A stretch of DNA of 64,000 bases, taken from contig DATMNI010000117.1 in the NCBI GenBank assembly GCA_035570275.1, forward strand, positions 1 through 64,000, given 5' to 3'. A program made the position numbers and the translations under genes. Below the pieces are notes generated by a model. That model made no database searches. It worked only from the letters and a program-made list of their open reading frames with translations, and was not told the origin of the DNA. This DNA is from DATMNI01 sp035570275 (GTDB lineage Bacteria > Acidobacteriota > Terriglobia > Bryobacterales > Bryobacteraceae). Position 1 is the stretch's first letter; each line of letters begins with the position of its first letter. Shown here in pieces: positions 17,685-26,747 of the stretch.

Positions 17685-17711
17685 GTGGGGCAGGTTGTAA
17701 ACCTGCCCCAC
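17685..17711. repeat. perfect hairpin of the GTGGGGCAG repeat family
   Basis: GTGGGGCAGGTT (17685-17696) and AACCTGCCCCAC (17700-17711) form a perfect 12-bp stem with a three-base loop. Related hairpins sharing the GTGGGGCAG lead occur at 52122-52162 and 56933-56975. It may act as a terminator or be a REP-like element. Confidence 0.75.
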
Positions 17712-17721
17712 AGAGACGTGC

Positions 17722-17847
17722 TCACGCGGCGGTCCCACCAATTCGGTTAAGCTCCGTTGTCCCGGCATGCAGAATCTGAAGAGGGATCAGAATTCTGTCT
17801 GCTGTTGCATCGTAAGCGTAATCGACGTCGAAGTCGAGCGTCGTCAT
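17722..17847 (-). CDS. 41-residue ORF, likely truncated retropepsin-like partner
   Basis: A short ORF starts 3 bp after the DUF5678 gene stop and begins MTTLDFDVDYAYDATADRIL. Its position copies the retropepsin-like gene behind the other DUF5678 gene at 11121-11384. The IPLQIL segment could be the first strand of such a domain. No DTGA motif remains, so it is probably a stub. Confidence 0.4.
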   Translation of the reverse strand: MTTLDFDVDYAYDATADRILIPLQILHAGTTELNRIGGTAA

Positions 17848-17850
17848 TGG

Positions 17851-18210
17851 CTATTCGACACCGAGCCAGCCGCCCGCGAAAGGCGTCGAATCCGGTTCCG
17901 CAACATGGAACAGAAACGGCGAGGAGATTCCTTGCGCCCTGGCCGATTCGTAAACCGCCTTGCCATCTCCTCCGTGCGCAACCACTGCGTCGCCTTCCAG
18001 AGCGACCCATTCTCCCAGGTACTTTAAGTCTGGCTTGAGAGTCCAGGCAATCTCCCGGCGCCTGTCGTTGAATGCCGGTCGGCGCGCGGCCGCGGGTTTG
18101 TTGCCGCGTTGCTGGCGATACAGGTCCAGGGCTTCGCGCATGACGCTGTCCACCGACACACCGCGGGCCGCGGCTTCCGCACGAAGCCCGTCCTCGATCT
18201 CGGGTGGCAC
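17851..18210 (-). CDS. DUF5678 protein with ribbon-helix-helix-like N-terminus
   Basis: The N-terminal half (ARGVSVDSVMREALDLYRQQRG) looks like a ribbon-helix-helix antitoxin region. The C-terminal half has the DUF5678 signature YLGEWVALEGDAVVAHG and SSPFLFHVAEPD. The GTG at 18210 is the only usual start. Five codons upstream the frame reads ACG just after a TAA, so an ancestral ATG may have mutated. It pairs with a short ORF downstream, parallel to 11121-11713. Confidence 0.7.
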   Translation of the reverse strand: MPPEIEDGLRAEAAARGVSVDSVMREALDLYRQQRGNKPAAARRPAFNDRRREIAWTLKPDLKYLGEWVALEGDAVVAHGGDGKAVYESARAQGISSPFLFHVAEPDSTPFAGGWLGVE

Positions 18211-18319
18211 TTGGATGCTTATCGTTTACCCAGCCACAAGCATAAACGCCAAAATTGCAAAGCCGTAGGAGTTGCATTTGTCCGGCTGTGGCCACAACCC
18301 TCTGCGCTATGAGCGTCAT

Positions 18320-19328
18320 TCAAGCGGGAATCTCCGTAACCTTTAGAACCAACTTTCCGCGCACGTGGCCAGTCTCGATCATCTGATGTGCGCGGGCGGC
18401 GTCCTCAAGTGGAAGTACCTCGATCGGAGGTACGTGGACCAACCCACCGTCAATCAAATTGGTGATCACCCGCATCGACTCCTGAGCGCTGTCAAAGTCG
18501 ATAAGAAAAACGATCCTGCGGAAGCCTCGTCTCTCGGCTTCCTTGCGATCGCGCTCGATATCGCCGTCTGCGGTGGCTGTGAGGATGTTGACCAGCCGGC
18601 CGCCGGGCCGGAGCATATCCAACGCATGAGGCAAGGTGGCAGGCCCTGCGGCGTCGAGGACGACATCAACACCATCAGCCGACCGGTCACGAAGCGCTCG
18701 GCCTACGTCTTCAGCCCTGTAGTCAATTACACCTTCTGCGCCGAGGCTTCTGACATACGGCACATTGGTGGTGCCGCAAGTCGCTGCCACCCGCAAACCT
18801 CCGCTCTTCGCAAATTGCACGGCGAAGCTGCCGACGCCACCCGCCGCCCCATGTATAAGCACCTTTTGGCCCGGGATCATGCCGCCCTTTTCTGCAAAGA
18901 AAAAGAGCCTGAAACGCGGTCAGCGACGCAACGGGAACTGCGGCCGCCTCGGCGAAATTCATGCTCCGCGGTAGTGGGGAGACATTCCTTGCGGAAACAC
19001 GCATGAATTCCGCATAGCTGCCCCATGTCTTTCCGTCCGCTGAGCTCCAAGTGATCACGCGATCTCCTTGCCTGAATTCATTGACACCCGCCCCCGTTCG
19101 CTCCACAACGCCGGCAGCATCCATGCCGGTGACGAATGGAAAATCGACGCCTCGTAATCGATGGCCCGCGCGTGCGCTCTGGCCCGAGCGTGCTTTCGAG
19201 TCGGCTGGATTCACACCCGCATAGCAGACCCGGATCAATACCTCACCATCTTCCGGTTCAGGGGCGGGCGTCTCCCTCAAGCTCATGACATCTGGTTCAC
19301 CGTAGCGATCAAAAACCATTGCGCGCAT
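18320..19328 (-). pseudogene. frameshifted NADPH:quinone reductase-like dehydrogenase
   Basis: The first part (ATG 19328) carries the MDR N-terminus MRAMVFDRYGEPDVM and GMDAAGVVERTGAGV. The second part carries the Rossmann motif HGAAGGVGSFAVQFAK and ends at 18320. They join in different frames near 18899-18905 within a run of five A/T bases, where one extra base is enough to break the frame. It could be a real pseudogene or an assembly error. Restored, the protein would be about 335 residues and lack structural zinc cysteines. Confidence 0.85.
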
Positions 19329-19432
19329 ATCTATTACCTCCTGTTACCTCGTGAATTAGCTCCGACTGAGGAGCAACCCCAAGCTCACTCGCGACGCGGC
19401 TCATCCCTGCCATAACCGTGGCGAACAATGGG

Positions 19433-19780
19433 TCAGCCTCTGAACTCATCTGTTTCTGAGCTCTCCGACGACCCGGTTGATGGCGATTCCTCTGGCGTGT
19501 TCCCTACTTGCTCCGAGTTCCTGAGCAGGCATGCGTCCGCGATTAGCTCGTATGACTGCAGCCGATCCAGGTACCCGTGCATGATAGTGGCGATCATGAT
19601 CTCGTCCGCACCCGTGCGCTGGGCGAGCGCCTGGAGCCCCGCTTTCACAGTGGACGGGGAGCCCGCGATGTGGGAGGAGAAGAGCTCCGTGACGTACCGC
19701 TCCTGAGCGAGGGACCATTCTCCTGGCGGCCCGGTTTCGATCTCGTCGGCCGAGAGCAGCGGACCTGAGGTCCGCCGCCG
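19433..19780 (-). pseudogene. C-terminal remnant of a second luciferase-like monooxygenase
   Basis: In a frame different from the upstream gene the minus strand reads SADEIETG, then AGSPSTVKAGLQALAQRTGADEIMIATI and SYELIADA. These are hallmarks of the C-terminus of LLM flavin-dependent oxidoreductases. It follows directly on the complete LLM gene, so a tandem duplicate has lost all but its last ~110 codons. Confidence 0.75.
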
Positions 19781-20730
19781 GGCAGGTTGAAGGCTTCAGC
19801 GATGAGTCCGTACGAGGCGAGCCGGTCGCTCGGCGTACCGATGAGGTCCTGGAGGATGAGCTCGTCGGCCTCCACCTCGGCAACCATGGCCTCGAGCAGC
19901 TCGCGCAATCGCGCGGGCGCAGCGGCGACGCTGCGCGGCCACGATCCCGGGACGTAACGAGTCGGCGCAGGTGGTCCGCCGAGCTGATCGATGGCGTCGG
20001 CGGCGGCCTGCACACGCAGCGCCTCCTTCTCGGTTTCGCCGCAGACGACGTTCACGCCTAGCATTGAGTAAGGCTTTGCCAACCCCACCCGGAACGGCGA
20101 CGGCCGGAACTCCCGGCGATAGGTCGCCAGGCTGATCTGCGCCGCGGCGGGGTTCAGAAACGCGGCGAAGCAGTAGGCCAGGCCGAGGCGCGCGGCCACC
20201 ACCGCACTGGACGGACTCGAGCCGAGGATCCATGGCTCCGGTCGTCCAGTGACTCCCTCAAAGAAGGGCACCTTGGCAAACGGGTGGCCGTCATCGAAGC
20301 CGTCGAACCAGTGCAGCAACTCAACGACGTGATCCTCGTAGTTCTCTTTCGGCAGGACCGCCGATCGGGTCTGCTGGAGCGCGCAATCGATCAACCGGCC
20401 GGACGTGGCGCGACCGATACCGAGGTCGATGCGACCCGGAAACATTGCGTGTAATTGAAGGAACGTCTCGGCGACCCGGTAAGGTCTGCGGTGGTTCAGC
20501 AGAACCCCGCCCGAGCCGACGCGCAGGTTACTCGTTCTTGACGCCACGGCGGCCACACCAACCTCCGGCGTGGCACCGACGTTCGTTAGGACGCCGTGCA
20601 GTTCGCTCAGCCAATAGCGCGAGTAGCCCGCTTGATCAGCCAACCGGGCGAGTTCTACCGTCGTCCGAAAGGCCTCGACGGCCGTTGAGCCGGCAAGCAC
20701 GGGCGACGTATCGACTATAGATATCTTCAT
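19645..20730 (-). CDS. LLM-class flavin-dependent oxidoreductase
   Basis: A bacterial-luciferase-like monooxygenase of the MsnO8 type. Key segments are SRYWLSELHG, VGSGGVLLNHRRPYRVAE, GRIDLGIGRATSG and PEPWILGSSPSSAVVAARLGL. It should oxidise an organic substrate with reduced flavin. The natural end of the family is around EAFNLP, about residue 328. The remaining ~33 codons are read through the decayed second copy in a wrong frame and are probably not native. Confidence 0.82.
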   Translation of the reverse strand: MKISIVDTSPVLAGSTAVEAFRTTVELARLADQAGYSRYWLSELHGVLTNVGATPEVGVAAVASRTSNLRVGSGGVLLNHRRPYRVAETFLQLHAMFPGRIDLGIGRATSGRLIDCALQQTRSAVLPKENYEDHVVELLHWFDGFDDGHPFAKVPFFEGVTGRPEPWILGSSPSSAVVAARLGLAYCFAAFLNPAAAQISLATYRREFRPSPFRVGLAKPYSMLGVNVVCGETEKEALRVQAAADAIDQLGGPPAPTRYVPGSWPRSVAAAPARLRELLEAMVAEVEADELILQDLIGTPSDRLASYGLIAEAFNLPGGGPQVRCSRPTRSKPGRQENGPSLRSGTSRSSSPPTSRAPRPL

Positions 20731-20985
20731 CGGTCTCTTGAGACAGTGCGTCCCACCCCGGCAATGATTGATGGTGGAATTGAAATTCGTTGTTGCACGC
20801 GGTGGTACCTGCCATTCGGGCTTCCTCCGCTGGCGAAAGGAATCCTCTCAACGATTCAGTCATTTAGCGAAACATATCGGTGAAATTGTTAGCGGGGCTG
20901 CCAGTTCGCGTTACAGATGCCAGAGAAGTGGCATGAACATACGGCCCACACACCGTCCTGGAAGAAAGGTTCCCGCTGCCTGTCG

Positions 20986-21276
20986 TCAGGAAGCCAGCTT
21001 TCGCTTGGCCTCCGCGAAAGCCAGTTCTTCGAGCTCAACCCTTTCCCGAACAATCCTTTCGACCCATCGATCGACGCCGTCCTCCCGATGCAGTTTGGCC
21101 AGGAAGGCGGCACGAGCGGCTAATTCGCCCGGAATCGACAGCGATGCCGGTCCGGACCTCCGAACCTTCACAGGCCCATCCCAAGACGCCATGTCATCCG
21201 CCTGGGAAATCACAATCCGATCGATTCCTTCCTGATCCAACACTACGGCTGTTGTGTTCTTTTTCCGTGTTCTCAT
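20986..21276 (-). CDS. hypothetical protein, possible antitoxin
   Basis: A protein of about 96 residues that starts with a basic patch (MRTRKKNTTAV) and has a C-terminal amphipathic helix (REDGVDRWVERIVRERVELEELAF). No toxin gene is adjacent, and I do not recognise a family. The ATG at 21276 is preferred to a TTG three codons upstream. Confidence 0.45.
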   Translation of the reverse strand: MRTRKKNTTAVVLDQEGIDRIVISQADDMASWDGPVKVRRSGPASLSIPGELAARAAFLAKLHREDGVDRWVERIVRERVELEELAFAEAKRKLAS

Positions 21277-21466
21277 TGGGGCCAACCCGTTATAGTGCGA
21301 ACCACCTTGTTCGGCTTCATTCTACCGCCGAGCGAGTCGAGGCCGCGGCCCCGCGTCCGCCCCACACCCTTCCACACCGCCGCGCGCCACTCCAACCACT
21401 CCGCCCGCACCACTCCGTCCGCGTTTGACTTCCGCGGTGCCGTCCCCTAAGATCGGCTTAACCTCT

Positions 21467-23959
21467 ATGAAACCGGCAACAAAAGCTTTGTTTCTGATTG
21501 TTCTCGCGGCTCTGTTCCTTATCGGCGCCACACCCTACCGGAAGCCGCCCCAGGCGGTTCTGGACGTGCTCAACGCTCCCACCACCCCCACTCTCTCATT
21601 GAGCCCCACGCGGACCTTTGCCTTGCAGGCCCAGCCAGTCCGCTATCCACCTATCGCGGAGTTGTCCCAACCCATGCTCCGTCTCGCCGGCCTGCGCATC
21701 AACCCCAAAACCAACGGCCTTCACAACACCACCTTCGACAGCTCGCTGACCTTGCGGAAGATTCCTTCCGGCGAAGAGATCAAGGTGGAGCTACCCCCGA
21801 ACCCCAAGTTAAGTACCGGCCACTGGAGCTATGACGGCGCGCATTTCGCCTTTACCAACACCACCAACAGCGGCATCGAGCTCTGGATCGGTGAAACGGC
21901 CACTGGCAAGACCCACAAGGTGGAAGGCGTCCGTCTGAATGCCGTGATGGGCGGCCGCGGGGGCGACGCCGGCGGCGGCCGCGGCGGACCATTCGGTAGA
22001 GGCGGAACGTTTGGCAGCGGCGGCAGCGCCTCCGACATCCAGTGGATGCCCGACAACAAGACGCTGCTGGTGGAAATGGTCAAACCCAACCGCGGCCCCG
22101 CACCTGTTGAGCCCTCCGTACCCACGGGGCCGCACGTCCAGGAGAGCCTTGGCGGCGCCGCCCCCGTGGTGACCCATGAGGACATGATCCAGACTCCCCA
22201 CGACGAAGATCTGTTCGAATACTACGCCACCTCGCAGCTTGCCTACGTCGACGCGGCAACCGGCAAAGTCACGCCGGCCGGCAAGCCGGGCATCGTCGAA
22301 TCCGTGCGCATTTCACCCGATGCGAAGAACCTGTTGGTCACCGTCATCCACCGGCCCTTCTCGTATCTGCATCAGGCCAGCGCCTTCCCCAAGGAAATCG
22401 AGATCTGGGACCACACCGGCAAGGTGCTGCACAAGGTGGCGAGCCAGCCGCTCGAGGATAAGGTGCCCATCAACGGGGTGATGACCGGTCCCCGCAGCAT
22501 TCAATGGCGGCCTAGCGAGCCCGCGACCCTGATTTGGGTGGAGGCGCTGGACAATGGGGACCTGAAGAACCCGGCGCCCTTCCGCGACAAGATCGTCTCC
22601 CTGAAAGCGCCCTTCAATTCGCCGCCGCACGAGATTCTGAAAACCGAGCAGCGCTTCTCCGGTATCCAGATGACGCAATCGGGCGGCATTGCCCTGGTGG
22701 AAGACTCCGAGCGCCGCACCCGCCGCGTGCGCACCTACCTGCTGGATATCGACAAGCAACCCGACCAGAAGCCCAAACTGATCTGGAGCCTCAACAATCA
22801 GGACCGCTACCACAGCCCCGGCTCGCCGCTCACCAGGATCGCGGAGAACGGTGAGCGCGTGCTGCTGCAGGATGGCGACAACCTCTTCTTGGGCAGCCTC
22901 GGCGGGTCGCCCAAGGGTGATCATCCGTTCCTGGACCGCTTCAACCTCACCACCCAGAAAACCGAACGCCTTTTCCAGTGCGACGACGACCATTACGAGG
23001 TGATCGAAGCCCTGCTCGACAGCCACGGAGACAAGTTCCTGACTCGCCGCGAAAGCCCCACCGAACCGCCCAATTACTTCGTCCGGACGGCCGGCGGCCA
23101 GATGACCGCGGTAACTCACTTCGCCGACCCCCAACCTATCTTCCGCAAAGTAACCAAGCAGTTAGTCACTTACAATCGCCCGGACGGCGTGCCGCTGTCG
23201 TTCGATCTCTATCTGCCGCCCGGCTACAAGCCCGGCACCCGCCTGCCCACGATTATCTGGGCCTACCCGCGCGAGTTCAACGACGCCGATACCGCGGGCC
23301 AGGTGAGCGGCTCCAGCCGGCGCTTCACCGAGGTCACCGGCTACTCGCAGTTGTTCCACGTACTCGATGGCTATGCGGTGCTGGACAACGCCGCCATGCC
23401 GGTGGTCGGCTCCGACCCCGATATCGTCAACAACACGTACATCGACCAGATTGTGGCCGACGCCAAAGCCGCCATCGATAAGGCCACCGAGATGGGCGTC
23501 ACCGACCCGGCGCGCGTCGGCGTGGGCGGCCACAGTTATGGCGGCTTCATGACCGCCAACCTGCTGGCCCATTGCGACCTGTTTAAGGCTGGCGTGGCCG
23601 AAAGCGGAGCGCACAACCGCACGCTTACGCCCTTCGGCTTCCAGAGCGAGCGCCGCACCATCTGGCAGGCCCCCGACGTCTACCTGAAAATGTCGCCATT
23701 CATGTACGCCGACAAGATCAAGACGCCCATCTTATTAATTCACGGGGAAGCCGACGACAACGATGGCACGTTCCCAATCCAATCCGACCGCATGTACCAG
23801 GCCGTCCGCGGCAACGGCGGCACCGTGCGTCTGGTCTTCCTGCCGTTCGAAGCCCACGGCTACCGCGCCAAGGAGACTACCGAGCACGTAATCTGGGAAA
23901 AGATGGCCTGGTTCAATAAGTACGTGAAGAACGCAGGCAGCGCCGGCACCAACAACTAG
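21467..23959 (+). CDS. S9-family serine peptidase (glutamyl-endopeptidase-like)
   Basis: An exported prolyl-oligopeptidase-fold peptidase of 830 residues. After a signal segment (about residues 6-24) comes a beta-propeller region with a Gly-rich insertion (GGRGGDAGGGRGG type). The catalytic alpha/beta-hydrolase domain is C-terminal. The nucleophile is in GGHSYGGFM, the acid in HGEADDNDG, and the His in PFEAHGYR. The ATG at 21467 gives a proper signal peptide; a TTG frame upstream is less likely. The stop codon lies inside a 14-bp direct repeat flanking a MITE-like insertion. Confidence 0.9.
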   Translation: MKPATKALFLIVLAALFLIGATPYRKPPQAVLDVLNAPTTPTLSLSPTRTFALQAQPVRYPPIAELSQPMLRLAGLRINPKTNGLHNTTFDSSLTLRKIPSGEEIKVELPPNPKLSTGHWSYDGAHFAFTNTTNSGIELWIGETATGKTHKVEGVRLNAVMGGRGGDAGGGRGGPFGRGGTFGSGGSASDIQWMPDNKTLLVEMVKPNRGPAPVEPSVPTGPHVQESLGGAAPVVTHEDMIQTPHDEDLFEYYATSQLAYVDAATGKVTPAGKPGIVESVRISPDAKNLLVTVIHRPFSYLHQASAFPKEIEIWDHTGKVLHKVASQPLEDKVPINGVMTGPRSIQWRPSEPATLIWVEALDNGDLKNPAPFRDKIVSLKAPFNSPPHEILKTEQRFSGIQMTQSGGIALVEDSERRTRRVRTYLLDIDKQPDQKPKLIWSLNNQDRYHSPGSPLTRIAENGERVLLQDGDNLFLGSLGGSPKGDHPFLDRFNLTTQKTERLFQCDDDHYEVIEALLDSHGDKFLTRRESPTEPPNYFVRTAGGQMTAVTHFADPQPIFRKVTKQLVTYNRPDGVPLSFDLYLPPGYKPGTRLPTIIWAYPREFNDADTAGQVSGSSRRFTEVTGYSQLFHVLDGYAVLDNAAMPVVGSDPDIVNNTYIDQIVADAKAAIDKATEMGVTDPARVGVGGHSYGGFMTANLLAHCDLFKAGVAESGAHNRTLTPFGFQSERRTIWQAPDVYLKMSPFMYADKIKTPILLIHGEADDNDGTFPIQSDRMYQAVRGNGGTVRLVFLPFEAHGYRAKETTEHVIWEKMAWFNKYVKNAGSAGTNN

Positions 23960-24119
23960 GTAGTTTCTGTCGCGAAACTCGGCTTCCGCGCGTAAGACCG
24001 CTCCCTAACGGTCACGGCTCTGATGCGAAGTCTTGTATTGTCAACGAGGTCATCAGAGCCACGACCGTTAGGGAGTGTTTGCTTTGCTGCACGTCAGTTT
24101 CGCGACAACAACTAGGTAG
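23950..24119. mobile_element. MITE-like insertion with 14-bp direct repeats
   Basis: The sequence caacaactaggtag occurs at 23950-23963 and again at 24106-24119. Between them lie terminal inverted repeats (gtcgcgaaact at 23969-23979 and its complement near 24096-24105) and a large inner inverted repeat (ctccctaacggtc...ctgatg near 24001-24025 against its complement near 24050-24075). The element is about 140 bp, has no gene, and has duplicated the stop codon of the S9 peptidase. Confidence 0.7.
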
Positions 24120-24297
24120 CACGGGCCTCGTGGCTTGTGGTGTCAAGTATCTGGCGGGTTGGGGGATGATGTCGCATTCAGGGGGTGCAAGTCCCACATG
24201 AACCCAAAGGCAAGATTTCACGCCAAGCTGGTTCACAGTACTCCGATCCAAGGCGCAAAGAAGACTGTTCCGCGTTGCCTGGCGTCAGTTCAACGCT

Positions 24298-24999
24298 TCA
24301 ATTGTGCAGGCCGAAGCGGGCCAGCATTTCGCGTTGGCCCGCCCTGGTGACGGTCAAGGCGCGACTGTCGAGATCCTGGATCACCCATCTCCGTTTCAGG
24401 GCGGCGTTCAGTAAGGCCGCACCAGCCGCGCCGCCGATATGCGGCCGCCGCTCACTCCAGTCCACACAGGCGTACGCGAAACGGCGTCGTAGCGCCCGCG
24501 TTGCTTCGATATCGATACCCAGCGCTTCCAACGCCTTGGCTCCATCCGGCGTCAGGTCGTAAGCGTTATCGGCGCCCGAACCTCCCGACAGCCAACCTTG
24601 TGCCTGGAAGCGGTCATGCAGCGCGACGCCCAGGGTGCCCGCGATGTGATCGTAGCAAGTCCGTGCGGCGCGCAGCCGGTTGGGCGTGCTTGGCACGAAT
24701 GCGTCGCGGTGTCCGCCGGCAAGCACGCTCAAGGCCTCCAGCGCGGCCGCCACATTGGCCCCTTCCAGACTGTAGTAGCGATGCTTCCCCTGGGCGAACA
24801 CCTTCACCAATCGTTGGGTCTTCAGCCGGTGCAGGTGCACGCTGGCGGTTGACGGGGTTACCTCGGCCACCACCGCCAGCTCGGTGCTGGTTCGTGCACG
24901 GCCGTCCAGCAGGCAGTAGAGCATGCGGGCGCGCGCCGGTTCGCCGATGGCCGCCGCAATTCCGGAGACCGCGGCGTCATCCCGGTGCTCTACATCCAT
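24298..24999 (-). CDS. ArsR-family transcriptional regulator
   Basis: A 233-residue winged-helix regulator. The N-terminal ArsR-type HTH spans about residues 12-85 (IGEPARARMLYCLLDG, ELAVVAEVTPSTASVHLHRLK, GKHRYYSLEG). The C-terminal half is an unassigned ligand or dimer domain. It is divergent from the NIPSNAP gene and likely controls it. Its start codon lies in a 20-bp tandem repeat array, so binding there could block its own transcription. Metal-binding cysteines of the classic ArsR type are absent. Confidence 0.85.
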   Translation of the reverse strand: MDVEHRDDAAVSGIAAAIGEPARARMLYCLLDGRARTSTELAVVAEVTPSTASVHLHRLKTQRLVKVFAQGKHRYYSLEGANVAAALEALSVLAGGHRDAFVPSTPNRLRAARTCYDHIAGTLGVALHDRFQAQGWLSGGSGADNAYDLTPDGAKALEALGIDIEATRALRRRFAYACVDWSERRPHIGGAAGAALLNAALKRRWVIQDLDSRALTVTRAGQREMLARFGLHN

Positions 25000-25041
25000 A
25001 CGTGACGCTCTACATTCATACGTGACGCTCTACATCCATAC
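24987..25041. promoter_or_regulatory. 20-bp tandem repeats over the ArsR start
   Basis: The unit gctctacatycatacgtgac is repeated at 24987-25006, 25007-25026 and, partly, 25027-25041. The first copy contains the start codon of the ArsR-like gene. The array lies between divergent genes and could be the operator of the regulator, or a recent slippage duplication. Confidence 0.6.
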
Positions 25042-25223
25042 TTTGATGGTAGACGAATTGTTCATTTTCGAAAACTGGCATACTGCCGGATATGCATCCG
25101 AAGCAGCCCTCGGCCGGGCAGATAGGCCGGCGGGAAGCCATTGGGGTCATGGTGGCGACGGGTGCGGCGATCGCCGATGGCTGCGGCGCTTCACCACCCA
25201 GCCCGCCCGCCAGGAGGACTTTT

Positions 25224-25589
25224 ATGACGATGACCTGCTTCATCCGCTACGAGATCGATCCGTTCCAGCTTGACGGGTTCAGGAAGTACGCCGAAAACTG
25301 GGGCCGCATCATTCCTCGATGCGGCGGCCGCCTGGTCGGGTATTTTCTCCCTTATGAAGGTACCAACAACGTGGCCTGGGGTTTGATTGCTTTCGATAGT
25401 CTCGCCTCCTATGAGGCCTACCGGGCACGCTTGAAGTCGGATCCGGAAGCGCGCGAGAATTTCGCCATGGCACAGACCAGGCGCCTGATCCTTCGAGAAG
25501 AGAGAAACTTCGTGGAAGTAGTCGATGGAACGTTCGGCCTTCCGTCGACACTGGCACCACCGCCTGCGACCCCTGCGAAGGGAGCCTGA
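25224..25589 (+). CDS. NIPSNAP-family protein
   Basis: A 121-residue NIPSNAP (dimeric alpha-beta barrel) protein: CFIRYEIDPFQLDGFRKYAE, GYFLPYEGTNNVAWGLIAF and FDSLASYEAYR. The start at 25224 is set by a strong AGGAGG at 25212-25217. An open frame extends to an ATG at 25092 and would add a Tat-like lipoprotein leader (GRREAIGVMVATGAAIADGCG), so an exported longer form cannot be excluded. It forms a pair with the PEP-mutase-family gene 7 bp downstream. Confidence 0.78.
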   Translation: MTMTCFIRYEIDPFQLDGFRKYAENWGRIIPRCGGRLVGYFLPYEGTNNVAWGLIAFDSLASYEAYRARLKSDPEARENFAMAQTRRLILREERNFVEVVDGTFGLPSTLAPPPATPAKGA

Positions 25590-25596
25590 TCTCGAC

Positions 25597-26466
25597 ATGT
25601 TGACACAAGCTGACAAGGGACGGGCGTTTCGTGCGCTCCATGAGCGTGACACCGCATTCATCATTCCCAATCCGTGGGATGCCGGGACGGCGCGGCTGCT
25701 GGCCCACCTCGGCTTTGAGGCGCTGGCCACCACCAGCGCCGGTTATGCCTTCTCAGTCGGGCAGCCGGACAGCACGATTGGCCGTGACGAAACCATGGCT
25801 CACGCGGCCACGGTTGTCGCGGCCACGGACCTGCCGGTCAGCGCCGATCTCGAGAATGGTTTTGGAGACGCCCCGGAGACCGTCGCGGAGACCATCAAGC
25901 TTGCCGCGGCGGCCGGGCTGGTGGGCGGTTCGATTGAAGACTTAGCCGTCCCGGACAGGTCGCCGGCGGGACGCGCGGGTTGTGCGCCATATGAGCTCGG
26001 CCATGCCGTCGACCGGATTCGCGCGGCCGCCGAAGTGGTGCGCGGCCTGCCGTTTCGTTTCACCTTGACGGCGCGTGCGGAGAACTATCTGGCCGGCAGG
26101 CCTGATTTGAACGACACCATCGCGCGACTCCAGGCCTACCAGGCGGCGGGCGCCGACGTCCTCTATGCGCCCGGTTTGACGACGAAGGATGAGATTGCCG
26201 CCGTGGTGCGCTCTGTCGATCGGCCCCTGAACGTGATCATGGGTCTCGGAGGCGTTCAATTGTCGCTGGCGGACTTGTCGGCAATCGGCGTGAAGCGGAT
26301 CAGCGTTGGCAGCGCGCTTGCACGTGCGGCTCTCGGCGCCTTTCTTCGGGCGGCCCGGGAGATGCGCGAGTGCGGTACCTTTGAGTTCGCGAAGGAAGCT
26401 GTCAGCTATCGGGACATCACCGCCATGCTCGAAACCATGCCCTCCGCACGCGGCCGGCGTCAATGA
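25597..26466 (+). CDS. isocitrate lyase/PEP mutase-family enzyme
   Basis: A 289-residue TIM-barrel enzyme. Family motifs are FIIPNPWDAGTARLL, ATTSAGYAFSVG, the metal site ADLENGFGD, and GGSIEDL. The proteins of this subgroup cleave or rearrange carboxylic acids or phosphonates; the KKCGH motif of isocitrate lyase is absent, so it is not that enzyme. It is co-transcribed with the NIPSNAP gene. Confidence 0.87.
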   Translation: MLTQADKGRAFRALHERDTAFIIPNPWDAGTARLLAHLGFEALATTSAGYAFSVGQPDSTIGRDETMAHAATVVAATDLPVSADLENGFGDAPETVAETIKLAAAAGLVGGSIEDLAVPDRSPAGRAGCAPYELGHAVDRIRAAAEVVRGLPFRFTLTARAENYLAGRPDLNDTIARLQAYQAAGADVLYAPGLTTKDEIAAVVRSVDRPLNVIMGLGGVQLSLADLSAIGVKRISVGSALARAALGAFLRAAREMRECGTFEFAKEAVSYRDITAMLETMPSARGRRQ

Positions 26467-26747
26467 CGTACCGCGCCGGGACGCACCGCGCCTAAACCCG
26501 ATCCGCAGCGACGTCCGGAAGCATGGTCAGGCAGGGCGCGGATAACGCGCGCCCTGGACAGCCGTTCGGAACCGGGGGTATCCCCTATCATCTTGCCCCA
26601 GCGCCGCGGCCGCGGTGCACTGGATCACAGTCCCGGGCGGCCCCTGGCGTTGTAACCAGCCTGAAGCCTTTCCGTGATGATACCTTCGCATTCGTCGCGT
26701 AACCTCTAAGCCAGGAACAAGGGACGATTGTCTCGGAGGGGTTTGAA

